Positions 52,080-59,691 of a stretch of 64,000 nucleotides of DNA are shown piece after piece. The translations under genes were made by a program, and so were the position numbers. Origin of the DNA: Mucilaginibacter sp. (lineage in GTDB: Bacteria > Bacteroidota > Bacteroidia > Sphingobacteriales > Sphingobacteriaceae); the NCBI GenBank assembly GCA_028288305.1, contig JAQBOA010000008.1, positions 43,730-107,729 of the forward strand, given 5' to 3'. The first letter of the stretch is position 1. Every line of letters begins with the position of its first letter. The notes under the pieces are model-generated. The model did no database searches. It saw nothing but the letters and a program-made list of their open reading frames with translations, and was not told the DNA's origin.

Positions 52080-53912
52080 TTACTGTACTGAAACAGCTAA
52101 CAAATACCATGCAGCATGCGGAAGCCACTGCTCGGCCCAGCGCCAATCATAATCCTTGCCGGTCACGGTATAAGGCACGTTAAAATCAATATCATTTTCA
52201 TCATTTAGGCCTGATGTTATTCCGTTAACAATACCACCGGGCGCATTATTATATTCAAAAGTGCCAAAAAAGCCATACGCGGGGTTATTATGTCCAGTAC
52301 CTTGTAGCATACAGGAATCAAAAGGATTGAGGCCCAATATCCAGTTAAGCTGATCAAGCGCGAAGCTCTCCAATTGATCATGGTATGGTTTATCATCTTT
52401 AAACAAACCTGCAGCCATTCTCGCGGCAGTAGCCATAGAAGAAAGCCTGGCATTTTCGCCTTGCCACCAGGGCGATGCATCGCTGCCATGCGGAAAAAAG
52501 AATGAACTGCGCCTGTTGCCTAAAGTATCCTGCACCAGCTGGCGGCTGTAGCCAAAAGGATTATTTACTTCGTGCGTTATGGCTAATTCAAAATCCATTG
52601 ATTGCTTTACCGCTTTTTTGATTTGTTCCTGCATTTCAGGTACCGCATACGGATAATAACCGATTAAACTAACCAATGGCAAGCCAGCATCAGCCGGGTG
52701 AAAGAATGGCCTGTCATTATTATCGGCACGCCAGTAGTTTTTATAATTGTGCCCTATTACTAACCGGTTCATCAGGCTGGCTGCACGTTTTTTAGCTGCA
52801 TTTTGATAAATATCCTTGTGTGTTACCTTATAAAGTTCTGTTGCGGCGCTTAACGCACAATAATCATCAACAATATTTTCTTTTCCATCGTAATCCATCA
52901 GCAGGTTTTCTTTCTCTAAAAAGTCGAATGCGCTTTCAGCTGCCTTTAAATAATCGGCATTACTAAAATCCCCTGATGTTGGATAAGCAGATGCCATAGC
53001 CAAAGCAGCGATAGCTATTCCACCTCCTGAGCGGTAACTCGACTGGTAACTGCGCCAGTTTTTATTTGTAAGATTTTTACTGAAAGCAGCTTCTTTTGTT
53101 TGCTTAATCCGGTAGCTACCCTCATCTGCCTGTATTACCCTGTCCTTTGGTAATTTCCCCGGGCCTGGCGACGAAACGGAACGATAGAAGGAACCATCCT
53201 TTGCCTGTATCCGTACTAAATAATCAGCACCATACATAGCCTCATCCAATATACGCCTGTCTATCTGACGAAAGTCAGTTCCTGGCCGGGTTGACAATAA
53301 CGCATAAGTTTTAAATAGGCTCCAGGCAGTTAACGATACTTGCTGAGGATTAAAATAATTGGAAAACGACAAATGTGAAAGATGCTTGCCGTAATCGCCG
53401 GTGGCATCGTACCAGCCACCATGTGCATCAATAGTATCGGCAGTTTTACCGGCCAATAACAAATGATGATCAGCTTTATCCAACAAACCAGAACTCCTTT
53501 GCCCCTTAAAGTAATAGGCTACATTTGACAAAGTGGACTGCTCCAACACATTTTTTCCGATTAAAAAAGGATAAGATGAAACTGAGCCTTCAGGTAAATC
53601 AATTTGTAATTTATAAGTACCATCAGTTGTAAATTGACTAAAATCTATAGTCCAAAACTGCCAGTTTTTCCATTTATCAACAGGTCCGCTAAATACCGGT
53701 TTGTCAGCATAAGCGGTCTTTCCCGTTTTAACATCTACCAGGCTAAAAGTTGTTATGTTTAGTTTATGATCGGTTACAATAATAGCATGCTTAGCTTTTT
53801 CGTTCTCATATCCCACATGATTAGTTACTACTTTTACAGATTGCGCATGAACAAAAAGCGAAACATTCAGTAATAAATACAATAACCAGTTTTTTTTCTT
53901 TAATAAATCCAT
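52080..53912 (-). CDS. Secreted glycoside hydrolase family 9 protein
   Basis: A 610-residue secreted enzyme. A signal peptide (about 1-24, VHAQ) is followed by an N-terminal immunoglobulin-like CelD_N domain (about 25-118) and a GH9 (alpha/alpha)6-barrel (about 125-610). Catalytic candidates are Asp169 and Asp173 (GGWYDATGDYGKH, base) and Glu594 (WRWAEQWLPHAAW, acid). GH9 contains endoglucanases and also exo-beta-glucosaminidases. The divergent amino-sugar PTS operon favours the latter, but this is inference. A copy of the shared motif lies 100 bases upstream of its start. Confidence 0.92.
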   Translation of the reverse strand: MDLLKKKNWLLYLLLNVSLFVHAQSVKVVTNHVGYENEKAKHAIIVTDHKLNITTFSLVDVKTGKTAYADKPVFSGPVDKWKNWQFWTIDFSQFTTDGTYKLQIDLPEGSVSSYPFLIGKNVLEQSTLSNVAYYFKGQRSSGLLDKADHHLLLAGKTADTIDAHGGWYDATGDYGKHLSHLSFSNYFNPQQVSLTAWSLFKTYALLSTRPGTDFRQIDRRILDEAMYGADYLVRIQAKDGSFYRSVSSPGPGKLPKDRVIQADEGSYRIKQTKEAAFSKNLTNKNWRSYQSSYRSGGGIAIAALAMASAYPTSGDFSNADYLKAAESAFDFLEKENLLMDYDGKENIVDDYCALSAATELYKVTHKDIYQNAAKKRAASLMNRLVIGHNYKNYWRADNNDRPFFHPADAGLPLVSLIGYYPYAVPEMQEQIKKAVKQSMDFELAITHEVNNPFGYSRQLVQDTLGNRRSSFFFPHGSDASPWWQGENARLSSMATAARMAAGLFKDDKPYHDQLESFALDQLNWILGLNPFDSCMLQGTGHNNPAYGFFGTFEYNNAPGGIVNGITSGLNDENDIDFNVPYTVTGKDYDWRWAEQWLPHAAWYLLAVSVQ

Positions 53913-54012
53913 AATTTAATATAAACGATGATCTGTAATCGGGAGCCTTTTCTGTACTAAATAATACTCTTCACAAATCTAAAATATTGAATTAATTGAA
54001 TAGATTTTTAAA

Positions 54013-54030
54013 CCCCTACATTAGCACTAC
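54013..54030 (-). promoter_or_regulatory. GTAG-N7-GTAG regulatory motif, copy 3
   Basis: Minus-strand GTAGTGCTAATGTAGGGG, 100 bases upstream of the GH9 start and oriented with GH9 transcription. It matches copy 1 over 17 bases. Confidence 0.75.
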
Positions 54031-54149
54031 CGGTTAAAAATACCATAATGACAAAGTATATTGCTACGTTACTAAAAAATAAAATATTTTATCTGGTAAG
54101 GTTTCATATTAATTTATCAAGGAAACTAAATTTAAGCTCAAGCGTGAAA

Positions 54150-54170
54150 TTACCGGCAAATACCCGGTAA
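54150..54170. promoter_or_regulatory. Inverted repeat, candidate second operator
   Basis: TTACCGG (54150-54156) and CCGGTAA (54164-54170) are exact complements with 7 bases between. It lies between motif copies 3 and 4 in the GH9/PTS divergent region, so it may bind another (dimeric) regulator. Confidence 0.45.
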
Positions 54171-54178
54171 AAGCCACA

Positions 54179-54196
54179 GTAGTGGAATTGTAGGGG
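54179..54196 (+). promoter_or_regulatory. GTAG-N7-GTAG regulatory motif, copy 4
   Basis: Plus-strand GTAGTGGAATTGTAGGGG, 122 bases upstream of the EIIA start and oriented with PTS transcription. It matches copy 3 at 15 of 18 bases, with both GTAG units and the GGGG tail kept. The rest of the 406-base GH9/PTS gap shows no gene. A TTTG (54221) and TACCTTGC (54253) may be parts of the promoter but their spacing is not normal. Confidence 0.7.
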
Positions 54197-54318
54197 CTTA
54201 AAAATAGTTTATCACCAAACTTTGCCGGACTATTGTAAAACATAAAATTTACTACCTTGCTAAGGAATTTAAACTTATTTAAAAGTTGAATTTATATATA
54301 AATCATTATAAACACCTT

Positions 54319-54753
54319 ATGGGACAAGATAATAAAACAAGGAAATTTTTGATTGCCACCCATGGCACCTTTTCCGCAGGTGTAAGATCATCATTGGATA
54401 TGATCATAGGCACCCAGGAGAACCTATTTATAATACAGGCTTACATTGATCAAAATATTGCAATTGAAGACCAAATAAAACAGTTATTAGAACAAATTAG
54501 TGAGAATGACGAATTGATTATTTTTTCGGATATATTAGGCGGAAGCGTAACAAATCAATTATTACAGCAAGCCTTAAAACCAAACATTCATATTATATCA
54601 GGTTTTAATTTACCATTGCTTATTGATGTTATGCTTGGCGACGCTGAAACACCTGTTGATGAAGTTATTGATAACGCTATTATCAACGCTAAAGAACAGA
54701 TGGTGTATGTAAGCAAAGTTATAAATTTTGAAAAACAAATAGGATTAGAATGA
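54319..54753 (+). CDS. PTS mannose-family EIIA component
   Basis: A 144-residue mannose-class (ManX-like) EIIA domain, cytoplasmic. The phosphorylated histidine is His15 in IATHGTFSAG, and the second conserved block is SDILGGSVTNQLL (compare DTWGGSPFN of ManX). It receives phosphate from HPr and passes it to EIIB. The open frame continues upstream to a TTG at 54286, but ATG 54319 places His15 where the family expects it. First gene of a six-gene operon. It overlaps the EIIB start by 4 bases (ATGA). Confidence 0.93.
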   Translation: MGQDNKTRKFLIATHGTFSAGVRSSLDMIIGTQENLFIIQAYIDQNIAIEDQIKQLLEQISENDELIIFSDILGGSVTNQLLQQALKPNIHIISGFNLPLLIDVMLGDAETPVDEVIDNAIINAKEQMVYVSKVINFEKQIGLE

Positions 54754-55238
54754 TCAAATTAACAAGGATAGATGACAGGTTGTTGCACGGACAGGTTGCA
54801 TTTACATGGATACCGGCTTTAGCGGCAAGTTGTCTGATTATAGCGAATGATAAAGTAGCAAAGGATGAATTTATGAAATTAACGCTTGGACTGGCTAAAC
54901 CAGTTGGAACAAGGCTGTTAATTATGTCGTTGAAAGATGCTGCCACTTTTTTAAATGATGAAAAAAAAAATAATCAGAGTATATTACTGATCATCAATAG
55001 TGTAAAGGATGCTTACACACTAGCGGTTGATGTACCGCAAATCAGATCGGTAAACTTTGGCGGACTTCGTTCAAAAGAAGGCTCAAAACTCATTTCAAAG
55101 GCTATCGCAATTACTGAGGAGGATTTACTGTATATAAAGAAGCTGACAAGTAAAGGAATTGAACTTGAAATAAGGCAGGTACCAACCGATAGTAAACAAC
55201 TGGTCGAAAGTCTAATAGAATCCAAATCAAACACATAA
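54750..55238 (+). CDS. PTS mannose-family EIIB component
   Basis: A 162-residue EIIB of the mannose/sorbose class, cytoplasmic. The signature RIDDRLLHGQVAFTW carries the phosphorylated His13. Other conserved parts are IIANDKVAKDEF, RSVNFGGL and the C-terminal helical region. It transfers phosphate to the sugar during uptake through EIIC/EIID. It overlaps EIIA by 4 bases and is followed by the EIIC-EIID fusion after 39 bases. A separate EIIA and EIIB differ from E. coli ManX, where they are fused. Confidence 0.93.
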   Translation: MIKLTRIDDRLLHGQVAFTWIPALAASCLIIANDKVAKDEFMKLTLGLAKPVGTRLLIMSLKDAATFLNDEKKNNQSILLIINSVKDAYTLAVDVPQIRSVNFGGLRSKEGSKLISKAIAITEEDLLYIKKLTSKGIELEIRQVPTDSKQLVESLIESKSNT

Positions 55239-55277
55239 CTAATGCAATTAATTTCAACCTTTAAATACCTTATATAA

Positions 55278-56852
55278 GTGTCAGTATCATTCATCCTCAT
55301 TGCGCTGATTGCAATGTTTGGTCATTCAGAAGACTTTCTCGGAACAACCCTGTTAAGTCGTCCGCTGGTGCTTGGGCCATTAGTTGGATTAGTGCTAGGA
55401 GATTTGAACCAGGGCATAATAATCGGCGCAACACTCGAGCTGATTTTTATGGGTAATATTAAAGTTGGCGCCGCTATACCTCCCGATGTAATAACAGGCG
55501 GCGTGCTGGGCACTGCCTTTGCTATTCTTTCGGGCAAAGGACCAGCTATAGCACTGGCCATTGCAATACCCGTATCCATATTGGCAGAAATGATGATAAG
55601 TGCACTTTTTGTATTAAGGGCTATGCTGAACAAAAAGTTTAATCAGTATGCAGAGGAAGGCGATTACAAAAAGATACAATGGTTACATATCGCGTCGGGT
55701 TTAGTTAGACCCTTGTTAATGGGCTTCATTGTTCTGCTTGCCTTACAATTAGGCGCCAATGTAATGAAGGAGTTTTTGGATATGATACCCGCGTGGGTAC
55801 AATCAGGCTTACAGGTTGCAGGCAATATGTTACCCGCCCTTGGGTTTGCACTTTTAATGAACCTTATGCTCAATAAAAAAGTGGCGCCTTATTTTTTTCT
55901 GGGTTTTATGCTGGCCGCCTACTTAAAATTACCCATCATTGCCATTGGTGGCCTTGGTGTTATTATCGCGCTTATTATCACACAGACAACACCCAAAAAT
56001 ACCGATATTGACGAAGAAACAGAAGAACCTACGCTTGAAACGGTACCTGTTCAAAAACTCACAAAAGGTGATATCCGGAATATATTTTTCCGGTCGTTGA
56101 CGCTTGAGGCTAACTTTAATTTTGAGACCTGGCAAAATACAGGTTTTGCGTTTTCCATCATTCCGGCGTTAAAAAGGCTCTATACTAATAAAGAGGACAT
56201 GGCAAAGGCGCTGAAACGTCATTTGCAACTGTTCAATACCAGTCCTTATGGTTCCACCCTGGTATTTGGCATTACGGCTGCAATGGAGGAACAAAACAGT
56301 GGGGATCCCGATTTTGATGATGAGTCTATCAGCTCTGTTAAACTAGGTTTAATGGGACCATTGGCCGGTGTATTTGATTCCTTATTTTGGGGAACATTTA
56401 AGGTAATTGCAGCAGGTGTAGGTACCTCGCTTGCTATAAAGGGTAACATATTGGGCCCTGTAATTTTTATACTGATATTTAATATACCTCATTTACTGCT
56501 CAGGTATAACCTTACTTTTTGGGGCTATAATGCAGGTACTAAGTTTTTGAGAAACCTGGCTAAAAGCAACGTGATGGATAAGTTAACTACCGGTGCTTCT
56601 ATATTAGGGCTTATGGTAGTTGGCGCTATGCCCGCTACTTTGATGGCTATCACAACGCCGATTACTATAGGTTCATCAAAATCTGCAATAACAGTACAAG
56701 GGATTCTGGATCAGATTGTACCAGCTATTATACCGTTAGGGCTTACCTTCCTGGTATATTATTTTGTTAGGAAGAATGTTAAAACTACCTACTTGTTACT
56801 TGGTTTGCTTGTATTGGGTTTTGTCGGCAGTATGATACACTTATTTGCTTAA
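55278..56852 (+). CDS. PTS mannose-family EIIC-EIID fusion permease
   Basis: A 524-residue inner-membrane protein joining two subunits that are normally separate. Residues about 1-235 are EIIC (GATLELIFMGNIKVGAAIPPD, many membrane helices). An acidic linker follows (about 236-258, DIDEETEEPTLE). Residues about 259-524 are EIID (KGDIRNIFFRSLTLEANFNFE, LKRHLQLFNTSPYGST, GLMGPLAGVFDSLFWGTFKV). Together they form the sugar channel. The start is GTG 55278, since no ATG lies early in the frame. The frame is open throughout, so the fusion is real and not a sequencing join seen as a frameshift. Sugar specificity cannot be read from sequence. Confidence 0.92.
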   Translation: MSVSFILIALIAMFGHSEDFLGTTLLSRPLVLGPLVGLVLGDLNQGIIIGATLELIFMGNIKVGAAIPPDVITGGVLGTAFAILSGKGPAIALAIAIPVSILAEMMISALFVLRAMLNKKFNQYAEEGDYKKIQWLHIASGLVRPLLMGFIVLLALQLGANVMKEFLDMIPAWVQSGLQVAGNMLPALGFALLMNLMLNKKVAPYFFLGFMLAAYLKLPIIAIGGLGVIIALIITQTTPKNTDIDEETEEPTLETVPVQKLTKGDIRNIFFRSLTLEANFNFETWQNTGFAFSIIPALKRLYTNKEDMAKALKRHLQLFNTSPYGSTLVFGITAAMEEQNSGDPDFDDESISSVKLGLMGPLAGVFDSLFWGTFKVIAAGVGTSLAIKGNILGPVIFILIFNIPHLLLRYNLTFWGYNAGTKFLRNLAKSNVMDKLTTGASILGLMVVGAMPATLMAITTPITIGSSKSAITVQGILDQIVPAIIPLGLTFLVYYFVRKNVKTTYLLLGLLVLGFVGSMIHLFA

Positions 56853-56864
56853 TAAACTTATAAG

Positions 56865-58574
56865 ATGAATGGAATTGGCGTTTCACCGGGTATCTCAATA
56901 GGGAAAGCCCGCGTTATAAAAAAAGTCCAGATTGCTTTAACAGGTATCTTATTAAAAGATGAGGTAAGTATTGCCGCCGAAGTTGAACGTTTTGACCATG
57001 CAGTTAATAAGGCCATTAATGAGATAGAATTTATAAAGCAAAATACAAGTCTGAATCTCCATGAGGAAGATATCCAAATTTTAGAAACTCAAATTGAATT
57101 TTTAGCTGACCCTCAGATTAGGGAGGATGTTGTCGAAAAAATATCTTTTGGAAAAAGAAACGTAAACGATGCTGTGATAGAAGTCATCGGCAATATGGTA
57201 AATGTTTTCGAAAATATGGATGACGAGTATATGCGTGCAAGGGCTGCCGATATCCAGGACATTGGCAACCGTATTTTAAAGCACGCGAATTTGTCTGATC
57301 ACACTCATGCACAGCAGTTTGACCCTGATACCATTATTATTGCTGAGGATATTTCACCGTCTGACACCATAACAATGGGCAAGCATGTTATAGGTTTTGC
57401 TACACAGGCAGGCAGCAAAACATCACATGCGGCTATCATTGCCAAAGCAAAAGGTATACCTGCCGTAGTAGGTTGCGGAGATGGTTTAGGGGCTATAAAT
57501 AACGGGGATATAGTTGTTTTAGATGGTGCGATCGGTTTGGTGTTTATCAATCCGGATCAGCAACTGATTGCTGATTATACAAAAAAAAAGGCTGTATATA
57601 TCGAGAGCGTGAACTGGCTAAGACAGTTAAAGGAAGTTAAGCCTATTACTACCGACGGAACAAAAATAACGCTGATGGCCAACATTTCGGGGGCTGATGA
57701 CATGGAAGACGTTTTTGACAACGGGGGCGAGGGTATCGGCTTATTGCGAACTGAGCTGCTCTTTATGAACCGTGATTCGTTCCCTACCGAAAATGAACAA
57801 TTTGAATTTTATAAAAAGGTAGCGTTACAATCAAAAAGCAAAGCTGTAATTGTTAGGACAATTGATATTGGGGGCGATAAACAGCTCTCTTATTTTAATT
57901 TGCCAGCAGAACAAAATCCATTCTTAGGGTACCGGGCAATAAGAATCTGTCTTGATAGAACAGATCTTTTTATTACCCAGTTGAAGGCCATTTTAAGAGC
58001 GGCCATATTCGGTGATTTAAAAATCATGCTTCCCATGATATCTAACGTGCAGGAGGTTAGGGAAGCGAAAAACATCCTTGCCCTGGCAAAAAATGAATTA
58101 TTAAAGGAAAATACTGCGTTTAAAGCAGATGTTGAGCTTGGGATAATGATAGAGATTCCTTCCGCAGCCATAACTGCCGATATACTTGCTAAGGAAGTAG
58201 ATTTTTTCAGCATTGGAACCAACGACTTATGTCAATATACACTTGCAGTTGATAGGATGAATGAAAAAATAACCCATCTATATGATCCGTTTAATCCGGG
58301 TGTGTTACGTTTAATAAGTAATGTTATTGACCAGGCGAATAAACAAAAAATACATGTTGGTATGTGTGGCGAAATGGCCGCAGATCCCTTAGCCACCTTG
58401 CTATTGCTTGGCATGGGGTTAACTAATTTCTCCATGGGTGCAGCTGCAATCCCCGTAATAAAAAACATTATTATAAATAACGATCTATCCACAGCCAAAC
58501 GTATTTGTGAGGAAGTAATGCACATGGATAATTCGCAAAATATTATTAAATATTTAAAAGAGTTCACAGCCTGA
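56865..58574 (+). CDS. ptsI: PTS enzyme I (phosphoenolpyruvate-protein phosphotransferase)
   Basis: A 569-residue enzyme I that takes phosphate from PEP and gives it to HPr. The N-terminal HPr-binding and phosphohistidine domain has His188 in AGSKTSHAAIIAKAKG. The PEP-binding barrel has GGEGIGLLRTELLFMNRDSFP and the C-terminal VGMCGEMAADP with Cys501, matching Cys502 of E. coli. It is complete. Encoded with the EII genes and HPr, it makes the locus self-sufficient. Dedicated EI in a mannose-type operon is unusual, and PTS genes are rare in this phylum. It overlaps HPr by one base. Confidence 0.96.
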   Translation: MNGIGVSPGISIGKARVIKKVQIALTGILLKDEVSIAAEVERFDHAVNKAINEIEFIKQNTSLNLHEEDIQILETQIEFLADPQIREDVVEKISFGKRNVNDAVIEVIGNMVNVFENMDDEYMRARAADIQDIGNRILKHANLSDHTHAQQFDPDTIIIAEDISPSDTITMGKHVIGFATQAGSKTSHAAIIAKAKGIPAVVGCGDGLGAINNGDIVVLDGAIGLVFINPDQQLIADYTKKKAVYIESVNWLRQLKEVKPITTDGTKITLMANISGADDMEDVFDNGGEGIGLLRTELLFMNRDSFPTENEQFEFYKKVALQSKSKAVIVRTIDIGGDKQLSYFNLPAEQNPFLGYRAIRICLDRTDLFITQLKAILRAAIFGDLKIMLPMISNVQEVREAKNILALAKNELLKENTAFKADVELGIMIEIPSAAITADILAKEVDFFSIGTNDLCQYTLAVDRMNEKITHLYDPFNPGVLRLISNVIDQANKQKIHVGMCGEMAADPLATLLLLGMGLTNFSMGAAAIPVIKNIIINNDLSTAKRICEEVMHMDNSQNIIKYLKEFTA

Positions 58575-58840
58575 TGATTTCCAAAGACTATATAATTACA
58601 TCGCCGCAAGGTATACACGCCAGGCCGGCAACCACATTGATTAAGTTAACTAAAAACTTTAAATCGACCGTCAGTTTAAAAAAGAATGATAAATTGGTAC
58701 GTCTCAACAGCATGCTGAACATTCTTTCAATGGTTATCAAAGGCGGTGAAACAATTTCAATCATCATTGAGGGTGATGATGAAATTATCGCTGCTGAAGC
58801 CATCGACCTGTTTTTCACCCAACAATTAAAAGAGTTATAA
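58574..58840 (+). CDS. ptsH: PTS phosphocarrier protein HPr
   Basis: An 88-residue HPr. The active-site GIHARPAT has His15, the site phosphorylated by enzyme I. Ser46 is also present in RLNSMLNILSM, the position used for regulatory phosphorylation in Firmicutes, although no HPr kinase gene is in the window. Start ATG 58574 overlaps the EI stop. It is followed by the deaminase gene 10 bases later, all in one operon. Confidence 0.95.
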   Translation: MISKDYIITSPQGIHARPATTLIKLTKNFKSTVSLKKNDKLVRLNSMLNILSMVIKGGETISIIIEGDDEIIAAEAIDLFFTQQLKEL

Positions 58841-58850
58841 GCTTATAGAT

Positions 58851-59609
58851 ATGAAAATAACGATCACAAAAAACGAACAAGAGTTCAATATAACCGCAGC
58901 CTGGAGGATTATTGCCCAAATGCTCGAGAAACCCAATGCCGTAATTGGTCTTTCAACAGGGCAAACAACGATTGATATGCATGCAATTGTATCTGATATA
59001 TATGCAAAATATCCTTTTGATGTTTCCGGTATAACGTTGTTTAACGTTGATGAGTTAACAAACTTGTCACGCGAGTATGCTGGCAGCTGTTATACCATGA
59101 TACTGAACCAGATTGCAGGTCCATTAGGCATACCTGAAGAAAACTTTATTATGCCGCCCACCTTATCTGATGATTTTGTGGCCGAATCATTATTGTTTGA
59201 AAAACGTTTGGCCGAAAGGGGAGGTGTCGATCTGCAAATGCTGGGTATAGGCAGTAATGGCCATATTGGCATTAACCAGCCTGGCACTCCGTTTGAAAGT
59301 GAAACATGGGTATCACCAATGGACCCGGATTTTGAAGCGCGTGTAAGAAGGGAAACCCAGGTACCACCCGAAACAGAATTAGGAGGCTTAACAAGAGGTA
59401 CTAAAAACATAATGCATACCCGTAAGCTGATCTTAATTGCCAAAGGAGCGCATAAAGCTGACATTATTGAAAAAGCAATACTTGGGCCTGTAACAACCGA
59501 TATCCCGGCGTCTGTAGTGCAGCTTCATCCTAATTGCGAGATTTTACTTGATGCTGATGCTGGCTCAAGGATAGCTGCTTATGCTAAAAAAAGAGGATTC
59601 AATTTTTAG
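58851..59609 (+). CDS. Amino-sugar-phosphate deaminase/isomerase (NagB/AgaI-like)
   Basis: A 252-residue NagB/6-phosphogluconolactonase-family enzyme likely converting glucosamine-6-phosphate or galactosamine-6-phosphate to a keto-sugar phosphate plus ammonia. Conserved parts are IGLSTGQTT, NVDEL with Asp67 (general base in NagB) and GSNGHIG with His138. The next motif is INQPG with Gln143, where NagB and AgaI have Glu. This residue is part of the catalytic relay of NagB, so activity or specificity may be altered. TTDIPASVVQLHPN resembles AgaI more than NagB. Last gene of the PTS operon, before a strong terminator. No NagA-like deacetylase is nearby. Confidence 0.85.
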   Translation: MKITITKNEQEFNITAAWRIIAQMLEKPNAVIGLSTGQTTIDMHAIVSDIYAKYPFDVSGITLFNVDELTNLSREYAGSCYTMILNQIAGPLGIPEENFIMPPTLSDDFVAESLLFEKRLAERGGVDLQMLGIGSNGHIGINQPGTPFESETWVSPMDPDFEARVRRETQVPPETELGGLTRGTKNIMHTRKLILIAKGAHKADIIEKAILGPVTTDIPASVVQLHPNCEILLDADAGSRIAAYAKKRGFNF

Positions 59610-59649
59610 TTTCTGTATCTCACTGCAACATTTAATAACAAAATGAATA

Positions 59650-59688
59650 AAGCCTGCACATGAAATTATTGCAGGCTTTTGTTTTTAT
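59650..59688. terminator. Terminator of the PTS operon
   Basis: Arms AAGCCTGCA (59650-59658) and TGCAGGCTT (59670-59678) with an 11-base loop, followed by TTGTTTTTAT. It lies 40 bases after the deaminase stop and directly beside the end of the convergent surface-protein gene. Its A-rich left side could let it work in both directions. Confidence 0.85.
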
Positions 59689-59691
59689 CTG

